From positions 48,910,034-48,950,675 of the forward strand of contig CM044505.1 in assembly GCA_024364805.1 (NCBI GenBank): a stretch of DNA of 40,642 nucleotides, in the 5' to 3' direction. This stretch comes from Euprymna scolopes (lineage: Eukaryota; Mollusca; Cephalopoda; Sepiida; Sepiolidae). Positions within the stretch are counted from its first letter, which is position 1. Every line of letters starts with the position of its first letter. Under the pieces are notes generated by a model. That model searched no databases and had not been told where the DNA came from. It was given only the letters and a program-made list of their open reading frames with translations. This document shows positions 20,129-31,559 of the stretch, one piece after another. The position numbers and the translations under genes are program-made.

Positions 20129-20440
20129 GTTTCACTTTACCTCAATCGAAGTTCTCAGAAATTAAGGGGGGGGGCACCTTTCCTGGAGCTAACACTTCAT
20201 CTCTATATGAGATACATAGATATTCAAATATTTCAATTAACGTTCTCCTTTACCTCATAATCACTGATTTAGTAAAATGTTGAGAACATAATTTCCTCTA
20301 CTCAACTGACCATCAAAATATGTTATAGCATATCTTTTTTGTGGTCTCTTGGTCTTAGTGGATTCTAGGACAAAAAAATGATCTAGTCTGGTGGAGTATC
20401 CAGCTTTGTGTTGCTACTTGAGGTAACATTACTTTGAGAT
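20129..20440 (+). repeat. direct repeat, copy 1
   Basis: Starts tttcactttacctcaatc and includes taacacttcatctctatatg, acgttctcctttacctcata and gtgttgctacttgaggtaac. A second copy in the same orientation starts 599 bases later. This copy has about 40 extra bases after the tttttgtggtct block. Confidence 0.75.
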
Positions 20441-20727
20441 AGGGGTTATTTATAATACTTCACATAATGGGGTGCTGGTTTCATTGGACGAGGCTCACGT
20501 TTCTTTCCTGCCCGACTCTTCATTATTCTTCCATATAACAGAATCTTATATAATACTTCCTTGGCTTCATATTCCAAATTAAATGGTGACGTACTTAATG
20601 CTTATATTAAATGCATGATAAAATTATGTTACAATTTTCCGTCATATCAGTTTTGTCCAGTCATGTTGATGTCATTGCTTGTTGTTATTATAAAGTTTGT
20701 CAGAGAAAGATCAGAGCTGGCTCTGTT
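20441..20727. other. no gene seen; spacer between direct repeats
   Basis: Nothing recognised. A 98-codon frame at 20561-20857 runs from here into copy 2; its end is repeated in copy 1 and carries no domain. Confidence 0.4.
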
Positions 20728-20995
20728 TCACTTTACCTCAATCAAAGTTCTCAGAAATCAAGGGGTGGGACACCCTTTCCTGAAGCTAACACTTCATCTC
20801 TATATGAGATACATAGATATTCGAATATTTCAATTAACGTTCTCCTTTACCTCATAATCACTGATTTAGTAAAAAGTTGACAGCATAATTTTCCTCTACT
20901 CAATTGACCATTAAAATATGTAATAGCATATCTTTTTTTGTGGTCTAATCTGGTGAAGTATTCAGTTTAGTGTTGTTACTTGAGGTAAAATCACT
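20728..20995 (+). repeat. direct repeat, copy 2
   Basis: Same series of blocks as 20129-20440, about 90% alike by eye over the shared part. Confidence 0.75.
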
Positions 20996-21331
20996 TGGAA
21001 AAGCCAGTGTAGGTTATCGATACCAAGGAGATCTTATTTGGGCTGCGAATGCGATGTTATTGTGACTATTTAGTCGGAGTTCACTTTAAGGGAAAACATT
21101 CTGCTGTCAGGTTGTCTTGGCAAACCCGTGTACACAGATATCTTAGACACTCGAGGATAGCATGTAAATTTATACCAAACTTCATCTATACTTATAACTG
21201 AACACCATCTTTATAACATTTTAGCTTCATTAGTTAACCATTAATGACCCAACAAACATCCGATAAAATGTACAGAAAATAGATAAAAACAATAAATTAC
21301 TGCACTGATACAAAAAAATAAAATAAAATAA
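20996..21331. other. no gene seen
   Basis: Unassigned sequence, AT-rich in its second half. Confidence 0.4.
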
Positions 21332-21505
21332 AACTTGTGTACAGCTAATATTGCATTTTTATTTATCGAAGAGACATCATTTGTGCGTGGTGAGCTAGTT
21401 GAGGATATAGACATGTTAAATAAATGGATAAGACTTCTTTTTATTTTACAAAATGAAGACATAGCAGAGATGCAGAGTTTAGTAAAGTCTAAAAAGAATT
21501 GTTAG
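21332..21505 (+). other. unidentified 57-codon open frame
   Basis: The frame runs between stops and reads FLFIEETSFVRGELVEDIDM then LNKWIRLLFILQNEDIAEMQ. It is acidic and helix-like and its composition is more protein-like than its surroundings. There is an AG at 21343-21344 (gtacag) that could be a splice acceptor. However, part of the upstream sequence (agctaatatt...tttttattta) recurs near 21738-21775, which suggests a repeat. I do not recognise a family. Confidence 0.2.
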
Positions 21506-22411
<906 letters not shown>

Positions 22412-22439
22412 CGACCATTTCTCTGACAGGTGTTCTAAC

Positions 22440-22483
22440 ACTGGCAGCTGTGAGGGTCAAGTACTTGACTTTTCACTGCCAGT
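22440..22483. repeat. near-perfect palindrome
   Basis: ACTGGCAG...GTCAAG and CTTGAC...CTGCCAGT fold around a TA centre, a ~20-bp stem with a few mismatches, 32 bases from the (TA)n tract. Confidence 0.6.
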
Positions 22484-22540
22484 GACATCAGTTTTGACAG
22501 CTTCACCCCAAATCATTTAGTGCGGTTTGGCTATCGACTG

Positions 22541-22784
22541 TCATGTGTGTGTGTGTGTGTGTGTGTGCGTGCATGTGTACACAGCTTCAACATGCGACAT
22601 CTATAGGCAATGAACTGGGTGCTATACCCATTAAAAAGATCTGTGCAACAAGGAATACAAATATGTTGTGAATCAAAAATAACAGGAAATTCTATGTGAT
22701 CAATATTGACCAACATTATATACAGCATAGTGATATTTTCAATTGAAAGACAATGTGGAGTTAGAAGTCTTCCATTGACTGTTC
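22541..22784. other. (TG)n then unassigned sequence
   Basis: A (TG)n of about 13 units, then no recognisable feature. Confidence 0.5.
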
Positions 22785-22990
22785 CAGGAAGATGTCAGTG
22801 ATTAAGTGGTTAACGGCATGGACTGACAAGCTGGAAGTGCCAAATTCGAATCCAGTTTGTCCCACAGACACACTTTCACTGAGGGATGTTCACAATTTTC
22901 ATGTGGTCCCTATCGTAAGAATTCTAATTGGAAAGATATCAAGGAAATAAATGCCAACAACAATTATCTGATTCATACAAAATTAATGAA
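22785..22990 (+). mobile_element. tRNA-Ser-like SINE
   Basis: The head reads AAGTGGTTAACGGCATGGACT, very close to the D-arm and anticodon-stem start of tRNA-Ser (GAGTGGTTAAGGCGATGGACT), and the B-box is ATTCGAATCC at about 22844-22853. The body continues for about 130 bases to (caa)-rich sequence. It is not a tRNA gene: the 3' acceptor half is missing. Confidence 0.65.
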
Positions 22991-23144
22991 TGATACTCAA
23001 CAACAATAACAACAACATGTCCTTTATTTTATTTTTATAAGTTTATCCAATATTATTTCCCCAGTCTGCCCTACTAGTTAATCCATAGTTGGCTTCATAG
23101 TTTTTTCAGTGTATAATGAGAAAAGTGATTCTGGACAAGTATAT

Positions 23145-24089
23145 GGTGTGACATCATTATCACTGCCTGGACACGTTCTTGTGTTTCTTGCCAAAAGTCA
23201 AAAGTGTACAAGTATATCCATGCACCTCTTGAAACATGGTTCATCCATATTCATTTCGTTGCACCAGGGCCAATTAGTCAGGGATTTACTTATCTCCTGA
23301 CCTGCATAGACTGTTTCACACCGTGGCCTAAATGATATTTCGGCTGAATCTGTAGCACGAGCACTTATATCAGGCTGGGTATCACATAACGGAATTCGCA
23401 CATTACCACTGATCATGGCAGATATTTTGAATCCCAGGAACCATCCATGATTTTAGGGATCGAATGTATTTACACAATGAGCTATCACCCAGCTTTCAAC
23501 AGAATGGTAGAATGTTTCCATAGCTAATTAAAAGCCGCATTACTTGATTATCTTGACTAACAGCGATGGAGTGAATATATGCCTGTTGTCATCCTTGGCT
23601 CTTGTGCAGCTATCAAAGAGGACCTAGGATACTCTCCAGTCGAACTTGTCTATGGAGTACCTCTAACGTTGCCAGATCAGATGTTGACCCCCGATAGATT
23701 TAACGGCAACTGATACAGCTTTGTATACAGACAGACTGAATGCTTATTTTAGTAAACTCCCACCCATGCAGCCTAAGGAACAGACCATCAAACCACCCAA
23801 AAGACATTTCCACATGTGCACACGTTTTTCTGAGAAAGGACATTGTTAACTTCACCTTATGGTGCTTTCATGAATTGACAAATTTTTCACCTTATACATT
23901 AGTGACAAGAAATAGATTTTCTATTGACAGGATGAAGAGAAACACTCTTGACTCTAAAAACACAAGAAACACACATTCCCCTACATAGGCAGCATCAAAA
24001 TACTCATACATCAGAAGTGAATACATCACCAAAAAACAATTACCACCACACATCGTGGTCGATGAGTACATTGGCCAAAAAACTATGTA

Positions 24090-24140
<51 letters not shown>

Positions 24141-24466
24141 AACTTTTCTGAGTCTTGGTACTCTTTTGTACAAGTTCTGCTTGTTTTTTTTTTTCCAAAA
24201 AAGAAATTCAGAGGAGATACATATTACCCCCAAAATATAAACATTTTCCTCTATATTTTTCACTGAAAAACATTTCTTCTTCATCAGTAAGGAACAAAAT
24301 TTTTCACTGAAAAGTAAGAATATTTTTTGATATGTAAAAAAAAAAAAAAGCATTATAAACTGAATTGACATTTTCATTTGGTATTTGTTTTTTTTGGAGT
24401 TTTTTTTTTTTTTTACTACTGCTGTTTTTTTTTTTTTTTTGCTTAAGCAGGGGTGATGTAGCAGTC
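23145..24466 (+). mobile_element. fossil Ty3/gypsy element, integrase region to 3' LTR edge
   Basis: Nucleotide blocks across 23145-24092 match the integrase region of the minus-strand gypsy element at 38289-39407 (acatcattatcactgcctgg, atttacttatctcctgacct, gtcgaacttgtctatggagt). Near 24440 gcttaagcaggggtgatgta resembles the polypurine tract and LTR start of that family. It is badly broken, with many breaks, and is clearly older than the copy at 37.7-39.6 kb. A (TA)n (24097-24134) lies inside it. Confidence 0.8.
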
Positions 24467-24769
24467 ACATGTAAAGTAAAGATCTGCTTTCACTTTTTTG
24501 TTTTGTTGTCTATATTTAAAAATGGGTTCTCATGGTCCGTTTGCCTCCGTGTTTCTAACCTTGGTTTTGTCTTAGAAAATTTTAATCATGTGATTATGGT
24601 GTCAAATGAGAAAAAATAACGCATCATACAAGCACTTGTTATGGAGTCTGAAATTTGAATACAAATATTTCTTATTCTTCAATTTTTAATAAATTAACAA
24701 TCATTTAAAATTAAGATCAATTTGCACTTTAATTTCAACTCAACACTAGCTTTTAAAATGACCAGTTTT
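24467..24769. other. no gene seen
   Basis: AT-rich; an 84-codon plus-strand frame at 24365-24619 starts in poly-T and has no domain. Confidence 0.4.
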
Positions 24770-25145
24770 GGAGGTTTTCTAGTCTGATGAAAACACGTTT
24801 AAAACAGGAAAAGAAAAATAATTTTCTTGATATTAAGGCCTTTATTATCTAATGTAATCCTTACTGTTTTCACTGGTCGCCATGTTAGTTTGCGCAATGC
24901 ACGCTTTTAAAGTGTTATGTAATTATTTTAAAAATTCCCGTTTTATATAAAAAAAATAAAAAATAAAAAATAACTATGAATTCATGTGTAATTACTTAAA
25001 AATACTATTTTGCTTTATTTTACAATTTGGAATGAATTCACGTAATACAATTTCTTCATATCTTAGAAACTATTTGTTTTCTGGAATTTTAAACGTTATT
25101 TTCGTTTTCAGCACCCTCGAAAACCTACCGCAGTAATTTTAAAGC
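24770..25145. repeat. diverged inverted-repeat element related to 3781-4017
   Basis: The left side (ggaggttttctagtctgatg) and the minus-strand right side (ggttttcgagggtgctgaaa) are inverted relatives. The interior gatattaag, tggtcgccatgttag and cacgcttttaaag blocks follow the order seen at 3890-3995. Confidence 0.4.
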
Positions 25146-25154
25146 GTTTTTTTG

Positions 25155-25330
25155 AGGTGAAAAAACAAACAACTAAAAAAACAAAAACAAATGAAAAATA
25201 AAAACAAATAAAAAGATAACAAAAACAAATAAAAAACAAAAAAGGAAAAAGAAATAAAACAAAAACAAATAAAAAATAAAAACAAATAAACACAAATAAA
25301 AAGAAAACCCAAAACAAATAAAAATTTAAA
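25155..25330. repeat. A-rich low-complexity array
   Basis: Many imperfect repeats of acaaataaaaa. The minus-strand Phe/Leu/Cys-rich frames here are products of this composition. Confidence 0.85.
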
Positions 25331-25384
25331 AAAAAAGCTGTTTCGTTTCATTTCAATTACAATAAAAAACACAACCCCCCCCCC

Positions 25385-25413
25385 NNNNNNNNNNNNNNNN
25401 NNNNNNNNNNNNN
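25385..25413. other. assembly gap (29 N)
   Basis: N run between a C homopolymer and a poly-T. Confidence 1.
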
Positions 25414-25424
25414 AATTTTTTTTT

Positions 25425-25612
25425 TTTTTAGGGGTAATTGAGGTCGCTAACAACGAATCTGAGAAACCGTTTGCATGGTATTAACCCCTGAACCCAGTGA
25501 CTATTTCCCCCCAATGTAAACGGTAAAATCTAAAAATGTTAAATGGTGTTCTAATCGGTAAATGTCGGCGCGTTACTTACGAAAAAACGTTTAATTAAAC
25601 TGCAGAAGCACC
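25425..25612. repeat. composite repeat block, copy A
   Basis: Bases 25430-25495 are the inverted copy of 29312-29388 (taattgaggtcgct, cgaatctga, tgcatggtattaacccctga). Bases 25511-25612 are a direct copy of 28916-29028 (aaatgttaaatggtgttcta, gcgttacttacg). The same family therefore occurs on both sides of a 3.3-kb stretch. Confidence 0.7.
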
Positions 25613-26394
25613 TTTTTCTGTTTAGATCGTTTCATATTTTCATTTCCTGTTCGATTTTTTGCTGTCTTAATTTGAATTCGAGACAAACTATTTCCTTGGG
25701 CCGAAATCACACACATGGTAAGGAATAGGTCAACATTTATTCATCTTTATAAACAAAGTCGAGAAAACGGCTAAGGAAAAACGATAATGACTATTGACTC
25801 AAGTTTATAGCCCCGTCCTTTAATACCTACAAAATTATAAACATGGGTTATCGTTCATCCTTAGCTAGCCTTCGGTCCTTTGGGGCCGGGGCAACAAGTG
25901 TCAAGCAAAAACCAGCACAGACCTTGGTCAATGTAGGGGCAACCCTTCATACCAATTATCACTATCCAGCTCCCCTACTCCCCGGGGAGTTGGTCCCCAT
26001 TTCCCCTTCACTCCTCACTTAAAAAATCGGCCTTGTGCCTAATTTGCTCGGTGGGGGAGCAAATAAACACCCTTAGCTAGACTCTTTATCGGTTCTCGAC
26101 TATATTTTTTCTATCTCTTGTAGTTATTGTTTTTAATAGTATTTTTATTTTCTTGCTAAAACATCGTATAAATAGAAGAAAAGGTAAGAAATGTATTCGC
26201 ACTTTGAAAACATGCTTAGGAAGGAAGTTATGAAACAAGCTTCTATTTTTTTTATTTTTTTTTTATTTATAAAGACCCGGAATCCACTCAAGAATAAATG
26301 TTAATGTGTGTAGTGTAATCATCGAGGCCGAAGCGTAGTAATCGTGGAAATTTCGTATAATTAGATTATTTATGAGGACGGTTCAATAAGAACC
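25613..26394. other. no gene seen; includes a GC-richer block of unknown type
   Basis: Bases 25811-26090 are unusually GC-rich for this window (ctttggggccggggcaacaa, ctactccccggggagttgg). Part of it (cggccttgtgcctaatttgc) is an inverted match to 28785-28808. No frame runs through it. Probably part of the same repeat family as the blocks at 25425 and 28913. Confidence 0.35.
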
Positions 26395-27348
26395 TGTTAC
26401 ATTTGATTTAAAGACGACAATATTGTAGTCAGCTGGAAAGCAGACCAGCGGAGCAGAGTTTCACAGGCAGGCAGTTCTAGTAAAGAAGCTTTGTTTATGG
26501 AATCCATGTTTAGGTTTAGGCCTAGATAGAGAGTGGGGTAATTTATTGACAGTGATTTTAGCTAGACACGTGTTTTTTGTGAAAGATTAGCGAGGGGAGA
26601 TCATAGATTAACGCTCAGTCGAACAGTTGCCATGAAAATAATGATAGACACTGGCAGCCCTGATCGCATAGGGTAGAATTTACTGCAAAGTTCTTGGCTA
26701 AGAGTTTGGCTTTGTCTAATGCTGATGAGATTACCTCAGGTAACATCTCTTCTGTGGGAAAAAGTTGCAGGAAAGAGAAAACTTATTAGATTACGAAGTC
26801 AGTTTTGAACTCTGTCAAGGCAGGATAGGACACTCAGAGAAGCTCTTGCCCAGATATGGCAAAATACTCCATCCTAGAACGTACTTGGTTCTTATACATG
26901 TAGAGAATTGCATCAGCAATGAGATATCTACTGGAGCAGTAGAATGATCCAACCATTTTTCCAGCAGCCTTGGCAACAGATTTGATGTACGTGTTCTATT
27001 TCAGATCAGGAGTGAAGGTCATACCAAGAAACTTGTTTAAACATGAAATGCCCTCAAGGTGAGAGCTGTTCCTTACAATAGGGGCCAGATGTAGGTCAGA
27101 GCATTGATGATGCAAAGAGAGGATCTTGGTTTAAGATGCATTAAAATTAACCAGTCACTTTTCCCCCCGATTGCACCACATGCCTAAGATCAAAGGAGAG
27201 AGAATCAGTGAGATCTTGGCCATTTCCGGCCTTTGAAGTGTTGCCATAGATGGTAGCACCATCTACATAAATGTCTACAAATGATCTAAGAATGTGATTT
27301 GGGAGATCGTTGAAAATCAAACCCTGAGGAACGTCAGCATTGATACTT
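26395..27348 (-). pseudogene. LINE reverse transcriptase fragment, minus-strand copy of the 7940 family
   Basis: On the minus strand from 27348 the reading is DVPQG, then FNDLPNHILRSFVDIYVDGA and TIYGNT, matching VSQG...YINDLPNHILRSFLDIYADDTTIYG of the 7940 copy. The catalytic YADD is YVDG here. The C-terminal blocks follow leftward to about 26400. There are many stops and frame changes. No poly-A is left at its 3' end. Its 5' end stops exactly where the foldback element at 27349 begins. Confidence 0.8.
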
Positions 27349-27725
27349 GCTAATCTTTTTAGTGTTTTTATTTAATGTAAAATGTTTATTCGGCTAAAAA
27401 AACAGTGTTCACTGATGTATTTGCAAAATACAAATGGCGGCAGACTGTGTTGAACACGTTAAGTTTGGGAAAATGAGTTAAAAATAAAAAACTATACAAA
27501 ACACCGTTAGGAACTCACTCAATATATGTTAGTGTGACATAGTCGGACATAAATTCGTAGGGTTTTTAATAGTATTTTGTTTTGTTTTTATTTTTAACTC
27601 ATTTTCTCTAACTTAACGTGTTCAACACAGTCTGCCGCCATTTGTATTTTTCAAATACATTGATGAACACTGTTTTTCGAGCCGAATAAACATTTTACAT
27701 TAAATAAAAACACTAAAAAATTAGC
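27349..27725. mobile_element. foldback element, 377 bp with ~150-bp inverted arms
   Basis: The left arm (27349-27498) and right arm (27570-27725) are inverted copies with few differences: GCTAATCTTTTTAGTG against CACTAAAAAATTAGC, and blocks tttacattaaataaaaacac, cagtctgccgccatttgtat and cttaacgtgttcaacac. The spacer is about 70 bases. No coding. ACTT is seen near both ends but the boundary is not sharp enough to call a target duplication. Confidence 0.75.
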
Positions 27726-28069
27726 CACTTAGGTAGAAAAGTAACTTATCTTGCCCTTGATAACATTTGTTACATATTTTTTCTTGTTTACAACTTTTTC
27801 GAATCTGTATAGTAATACAAACCCAAACATGTTTTGTGAGAAATTCCATATACAACCGCCTTTTTTAGGCCGGCCATACAGCTCTAGTAGCCGGTCTGTG
27901 ATTGGTTTAAATTTGAATGTGTCAGGTGATTTGACTTGGCGCCTTTTTTGTATTCATGCGTTTATTTTTCAGTCTAAGAAAAACACGGGAACGAGATAGA
28001 CACAAACTACAGCGGTTCTCTCTCTAGGGAGCCAGGACAATTCCTGTATGGACACCAAACAGTCGGTGA
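27726..28069. other. no gene assigned
   Basis: Less AT-rich than the surroundings, with aggccggccatacagc and acttggcgcc blocks. An 82-codon frame (27751-27999) has no domain. The run tttatttttcag at about 27961-27972 looks like a splice acceptor, but no exon follows that I can support. Confidence 0.3.
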
Positions 28070-28294
28070 ACGAAGGACACTTCTCTACAAGCAGAGACAA
28101 TTTATATTGCTGAACCTATTCAAATCAAGGAGGACATTCTAAAACTGTTCGGCATGTTATTATCCAAATATTGGATCTTATCTCATTTCCTCTTGAGTCC
28201 CAAGGAGCTCACATTGTGTCTGATTATAGGCGTCATCATTTCCGCCATGTTCTCCATGATCATCATGGATCCTTCCAAAGGAACAACTAACTAA
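28070..28294 (+). other. small open frame with one predicted membrane segment
   Basis: The frame is open for 74 codons from 28070 and has an ATG at 28154 (MLLSKYWILSHFLLSPKEL). It then reads TLCLIIGVIISAMFSMIIM, a strongly hydrophobic stretch long enough to cross a membrane, and ends DPSKGTTN and a stop. It is protein-like in composition, but I recognise no family. It lies between repeats and may be chance or part of an unknown element. Confidence 0.25.
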
Positions 28295-28719
28295 CATTCC
28301 AACAATAGGAATTCAAACTAAAGGCTCCATGCGTATGGGGAGCAAATCGGGCCACCATTTTGCAAAGGGACTATACCAGAACCGAAGAACTTTCATTGCT
28401 GTTATTTGTGAATAAATTTTGAGTTTAAAGGTATGGCTTTTGTTTGTGCAATTCATTTGCTTCTGCAGGGAGGAAATTGCGTGTAAGAAAGAAATTTCTT
28501 TCAGTTTGTCACTTCAGACCTAGGTTAATGAAATTTTTTAAAGTGTTTTTTTTTTCTGCTGAAAAAATAGACAAGTACTATAGTTAAACAAAGAAAATCA
28601 AAATGTACGATTTTACTAACTGTATTGAACATAAGGTTGATTTTTGACCTCGACACTTCGAGTTGTTTCCCTTTATTTATTTCATTGGATTTCACCATGC
28701 CTGACGCTTTGTCGTAAAA
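28295..28719. other. no gene seen
   Basis: Contains a polyadenylation-like gaataaattttgag at about 28410. The 109-codon minus-strand frame 28525-28854 is lysine/phenylalanine-rich, covers repeat sequence and shows no domain. Confidence 0.35.
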
Positions 28720-29395
28720 TTTTATTTTCTTGAATAAAAAAAAGTACTTGAGCGGTTTACTGTATTTATTTGCTTCCCCACCGAAGCAAATTAGGCACAA
28801 GGCCGTTTTTAATGTGGGGTAAAACCAGTTTACGTAATTTTTAGAATATGACATCCTCGTTCTGTAACGAGTACGTATTTTCTGTATTGTCCCAACACCC
28901 CCCTCCCCGCTCGCGCCCCCAATGTAAACAGTAAAATCTTCGAAAAATGTTAAATGGTGTTCTAATTGGTAAATGTCGGTGCGTTACTTACGGAAAAAAC
29001 GGTTAACTAAACTACAGAAGCACCTATTAAGCTACATCCCTCCCACAAAAAAAAAAAAAAGGAACGAAAAACAAAAATGTTTGGTGCTGTTTTTGTAAAC
29101 CGCATTAAAACTACGTGAGACAAAAAAAGAGGCCCCCAAATTTGTTGTACTTTTCTTTAATTGTAAGTCATTAAAAAATGTCAGTCCGTAATTTTTTGAT
29201 GTGAGAAGGCAGTTTGCTAGGTGAAGCAAGCCGTCGTTTATGCTACAGCGCGCGTGCGTAGCGTAAACCGAAGCTGCAAAATGGTGGAAAGTAGTTCGTG
29301 GGTTCAGGGGTTAATACCATGCAAACCGTAAACTTGCCCCAAGTTTGACTATCAGATTCGTTGTCAGCGACCTCAATTACCTAGAAAAACAAATT
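28720..29395. repeat. composite repeat block, copy B
   Basis: Bases 28785-28808 are inverted to about 26030; 28913-29028 are direct to 25511-25612; and 29310-29395 are inverted to 25425-25500. Bases 29240-29280 are CpG-rich (acagcgcgcgtgcgtagcgt). This looks like one element family whose pieces have been copied in both orientations. Confidence 0.6.
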
Positions 29396-29780
29396 AGAGT
29401 GGTCGGTGTTCTGTTGTAGCGTATCTGTTGTTCATTGTTGCCATAAGCACCAATCTGAATAAGCACCACAATCGATACAATACTTAGTGTAGATTGACCT
29501 CCCCCTACTAAAAAAATAGATATTTTCATTCATATTTTATGTTACGTAAATTATCTAGAGTAAAATTGATTTTGAATCAATAATCATTACGTTAAATATT
29601 TTCTCTATAGTTGAAATTATGGATGCTGTAAGATATAAAACTGAACAATAAAAATGGTTTCATTTAAAAGGCGTACTTAATGTCAGTTGACTTATCTTTA
29701 CGAATACGGTTTCCATTTCACTTCTGGTTGCTCCTTTTTTTTTTTTTGTTTTGGTACTCATGCAGAGAGTGACCCGTTCT
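29396..29780. other. no gene seen
   Basis: AT-rich; nothing recognised. Confidence 0.4.
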
Positions 29781-30060
29781 GAAATAACGTTATTTAAAAA
29801 GCCATTCTTAACATGGGGAGGGTGTTTTGTACCTATTCTGTACTTTAACCTTACAATTGAATAAAAAAAATCATAAAACTTTAATTAAACGTGGAAATTC
29901 GATTTTAAAAATAGCGCGGCGGATCCGGATCACTCTGCATTAACACCGTTTTTTTTTAATTAATATTTTACGCTCTGGCTTGTTAAATTGTTAGTGGAGA
30001 GTACAGAAGAGGTAAAGGAAGCCCCCACCCCTTATGTTAAGGGATTTTCTAAATAATCTA
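29781..30060. repeat. foldback repeat family copy with opposed ends
   Basis: The left end (taacgttattt, ccattcttaacatggggagg, attctgtactt) is echoed inverted at 29995-30060 (gtacagaagag, ccccttatgttaaggg, tctaaataat). Same family as 3538-3740. Confidence 0.5.
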
Positions 30061-30063
30061 AAT

Positions 30064-30380
30064 AATAACGTTATTAGAATAAAACCATTCTTAACATGGG
30101 AGGGCAACCGGAATTGAAGTGGAAGCAGTAATCGCAAAGATAACCGCCAGCTGAAATTAAAATACGTGCGATGCGAATTTTACAAAGATAATTCTTGTAC
30201 TTGAATTATGAAATATGTATCGATTAAAAATTAAATGCTTGATTTCTAAATCAAATGATTGATAATTCCGCACTTATCCAAAATGCGGACAGTGCTGAAA
30301 TAATTATAACGGAATAATTTTGGAAACCCATTCTTGTCATCGGGAGGGGAGGCGTTTTGTGTTTAACAATCTTTTAACAA
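30064..30380. repeat. further partial copies of the same foldback family
   Basis: Bases 30064-30110 (aacgttattag, accattcttaacatgggagg) and 30308-30365 (aacggaataattt, cccattcttgtcatcgggag, gcgttttgtg) repeat the family start in direct orientation. Confidence 0.45.
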
Positions 30381-30513
30381 AAATACCGTAAAAAAATAAA
30401 AAAATAAATAAATAATAATAATAATAATAAATAAATGAATTTAATCTGAAAATCCTGTTTTTAAAAAATAGCACGATCTGTATTCTCTGCATAAATATCG
30501 ATAATTTACTCAC

Positions 30514-30577
30514 CATCTTCATAAGAATGCTCATCGCCTTCCAATTCTTCGGACTTTCCTCGGGATAAAAATTCCAT
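30514..30577 (-). CDS. candidate first coding exon of an unidentified host gene
   Basis: On the minus strand an ATG at 30577, in a good context (A at -3, G at +4), opens 21 codons: MEFLSRGKSEELEGDEHSY then E, D. At 30514 the frame meets G|GTGAGT, a strong 5' splice donor (GT at 30513-30512), leaving phase 1. Upstream, TATTTCCAG ends at 30626 and could be a splice acceptor, making a ~112-nt exon with 48 nt of leader. The peptide is acidic and soluble, with no signal peptide or membrane segment. I do not recognise the family. This is the only place in the window where start context, composition and splice site agree. No continuing exon was found leftward within the repeats; it could lie outside the window. 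Confidence 0.4.
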
Positions 30578-30625
30578 ATTTTTAAAGTAAAGAAATCCGT
30601 AACAAGATGGTAAAAATTAAAAAAT

Positions 30626-31464
30626 CTGGAAATATTTATATGTAAAATTTTATATATCTACAAAATAAGTTCTGTTGAAATTGTAATTTTTTTAAAAATG
30701 GAACAAAATGTCCATCATTCAGAAGTTTTAATTTATAAACAAATGTGCGTTCGTTCATTTCATTTAGACAAGGGAAGGAGAGATCATTCCGTTTGCGTTT
30801 AATATATTTTCATCATAATTTTCTTTGGTATATAATGCATTATTAGTGGTAGCAATCGTAGTAGTACGTCTTGTGGATAAATCACACGATATTTTATTCT
30901 TTGCTTTCTTTTTATATGAAATCAAAGTAATAAATTGCCGGTATTATAAACAACAGGTGTGAGAGAAATATGGCGATATGCTGTGCGAATTAATTGCTGT
31001 AAGCTGGTCAGATGAACTGATTTAAATCCAGTTTGTTCGTAAATTTTATTTATTCATTTATTTATAACGTGTAAAATAATTCAATTACTGTTTGCAATTA
31101 ATCCCCTGGATTGGGTTGGATTAAAAATAAAATCTTTAACTTTTAAAAACGAAGAACGTAAATATCAAACAACAATTATTTTATCAAACAATTGAGGCTG
31201 CAACTTTACGCACACAGACAACAAACGCTTAAAAAAAAAAAATGTAGATAAAATTTGTTAAATGAGACAAATACTTTTGCTTGTTTATTTCCTAGTAATA
31301 ATATTTATCAATCTAAAAATAAACAAATGATATTAATTTGTGTTGTTAAAAAAACATGTTTTTATTATTTTCTTGTTGAAGGTCGTTTTTAGTTTGTTTG
31401 TTGTTTTTTTTTTTTGTACTTTTTAAAAAATTTTGATTTGAGAGACGATCTCTGGAAAATTTTG

Positions 31465-31470
<6 letters not shown>
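30626..31470. other. unique-looking AT-rich DNA, possible intron or upstream region
   Basis: No frame and no repeat partner found here. If the exon at 30514-30577 is real, this would be its upstream intron. Confidence 0.3.

Positions 31471-31502
<32 letters not shown>
31471..31502. repeat. poly-T tract, about 32 bases
   Basis: Homopolymer run. Confidence 0.9.
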
Positions 31503-31504
<2 letters not shown>

Positions 31505-31559
31505 TTAATGCAAATATACAAATTCTTGGGAATCAGTTGTAATTGTTAAAAACGTTTCG

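Noticed and set aside
22795-22860. A functional tRNA-Ser gene
   Set aside because: The 3' half of the acceptor stem is missing and the sequence runs into a SINE body.
25108-25453. Phe/Leu/Cys-rich minus-strand frames resembling membrane proteins
   Set aside because: They lie on the acaaataaaaa low-complexity array, and one crosses the gap.
27900-27990. A retroviral-type primer binding site at the TTGGCGCC block
   Set aside because: Only seven or eight bases match a tRNA-Lys-type site and no LTR lies upstream.
28525-28854. A 109-codon minus-strand gene
   Set aside because: Lys/Phe-rich low-complexity composition, overlaps repeat block B, no domain.
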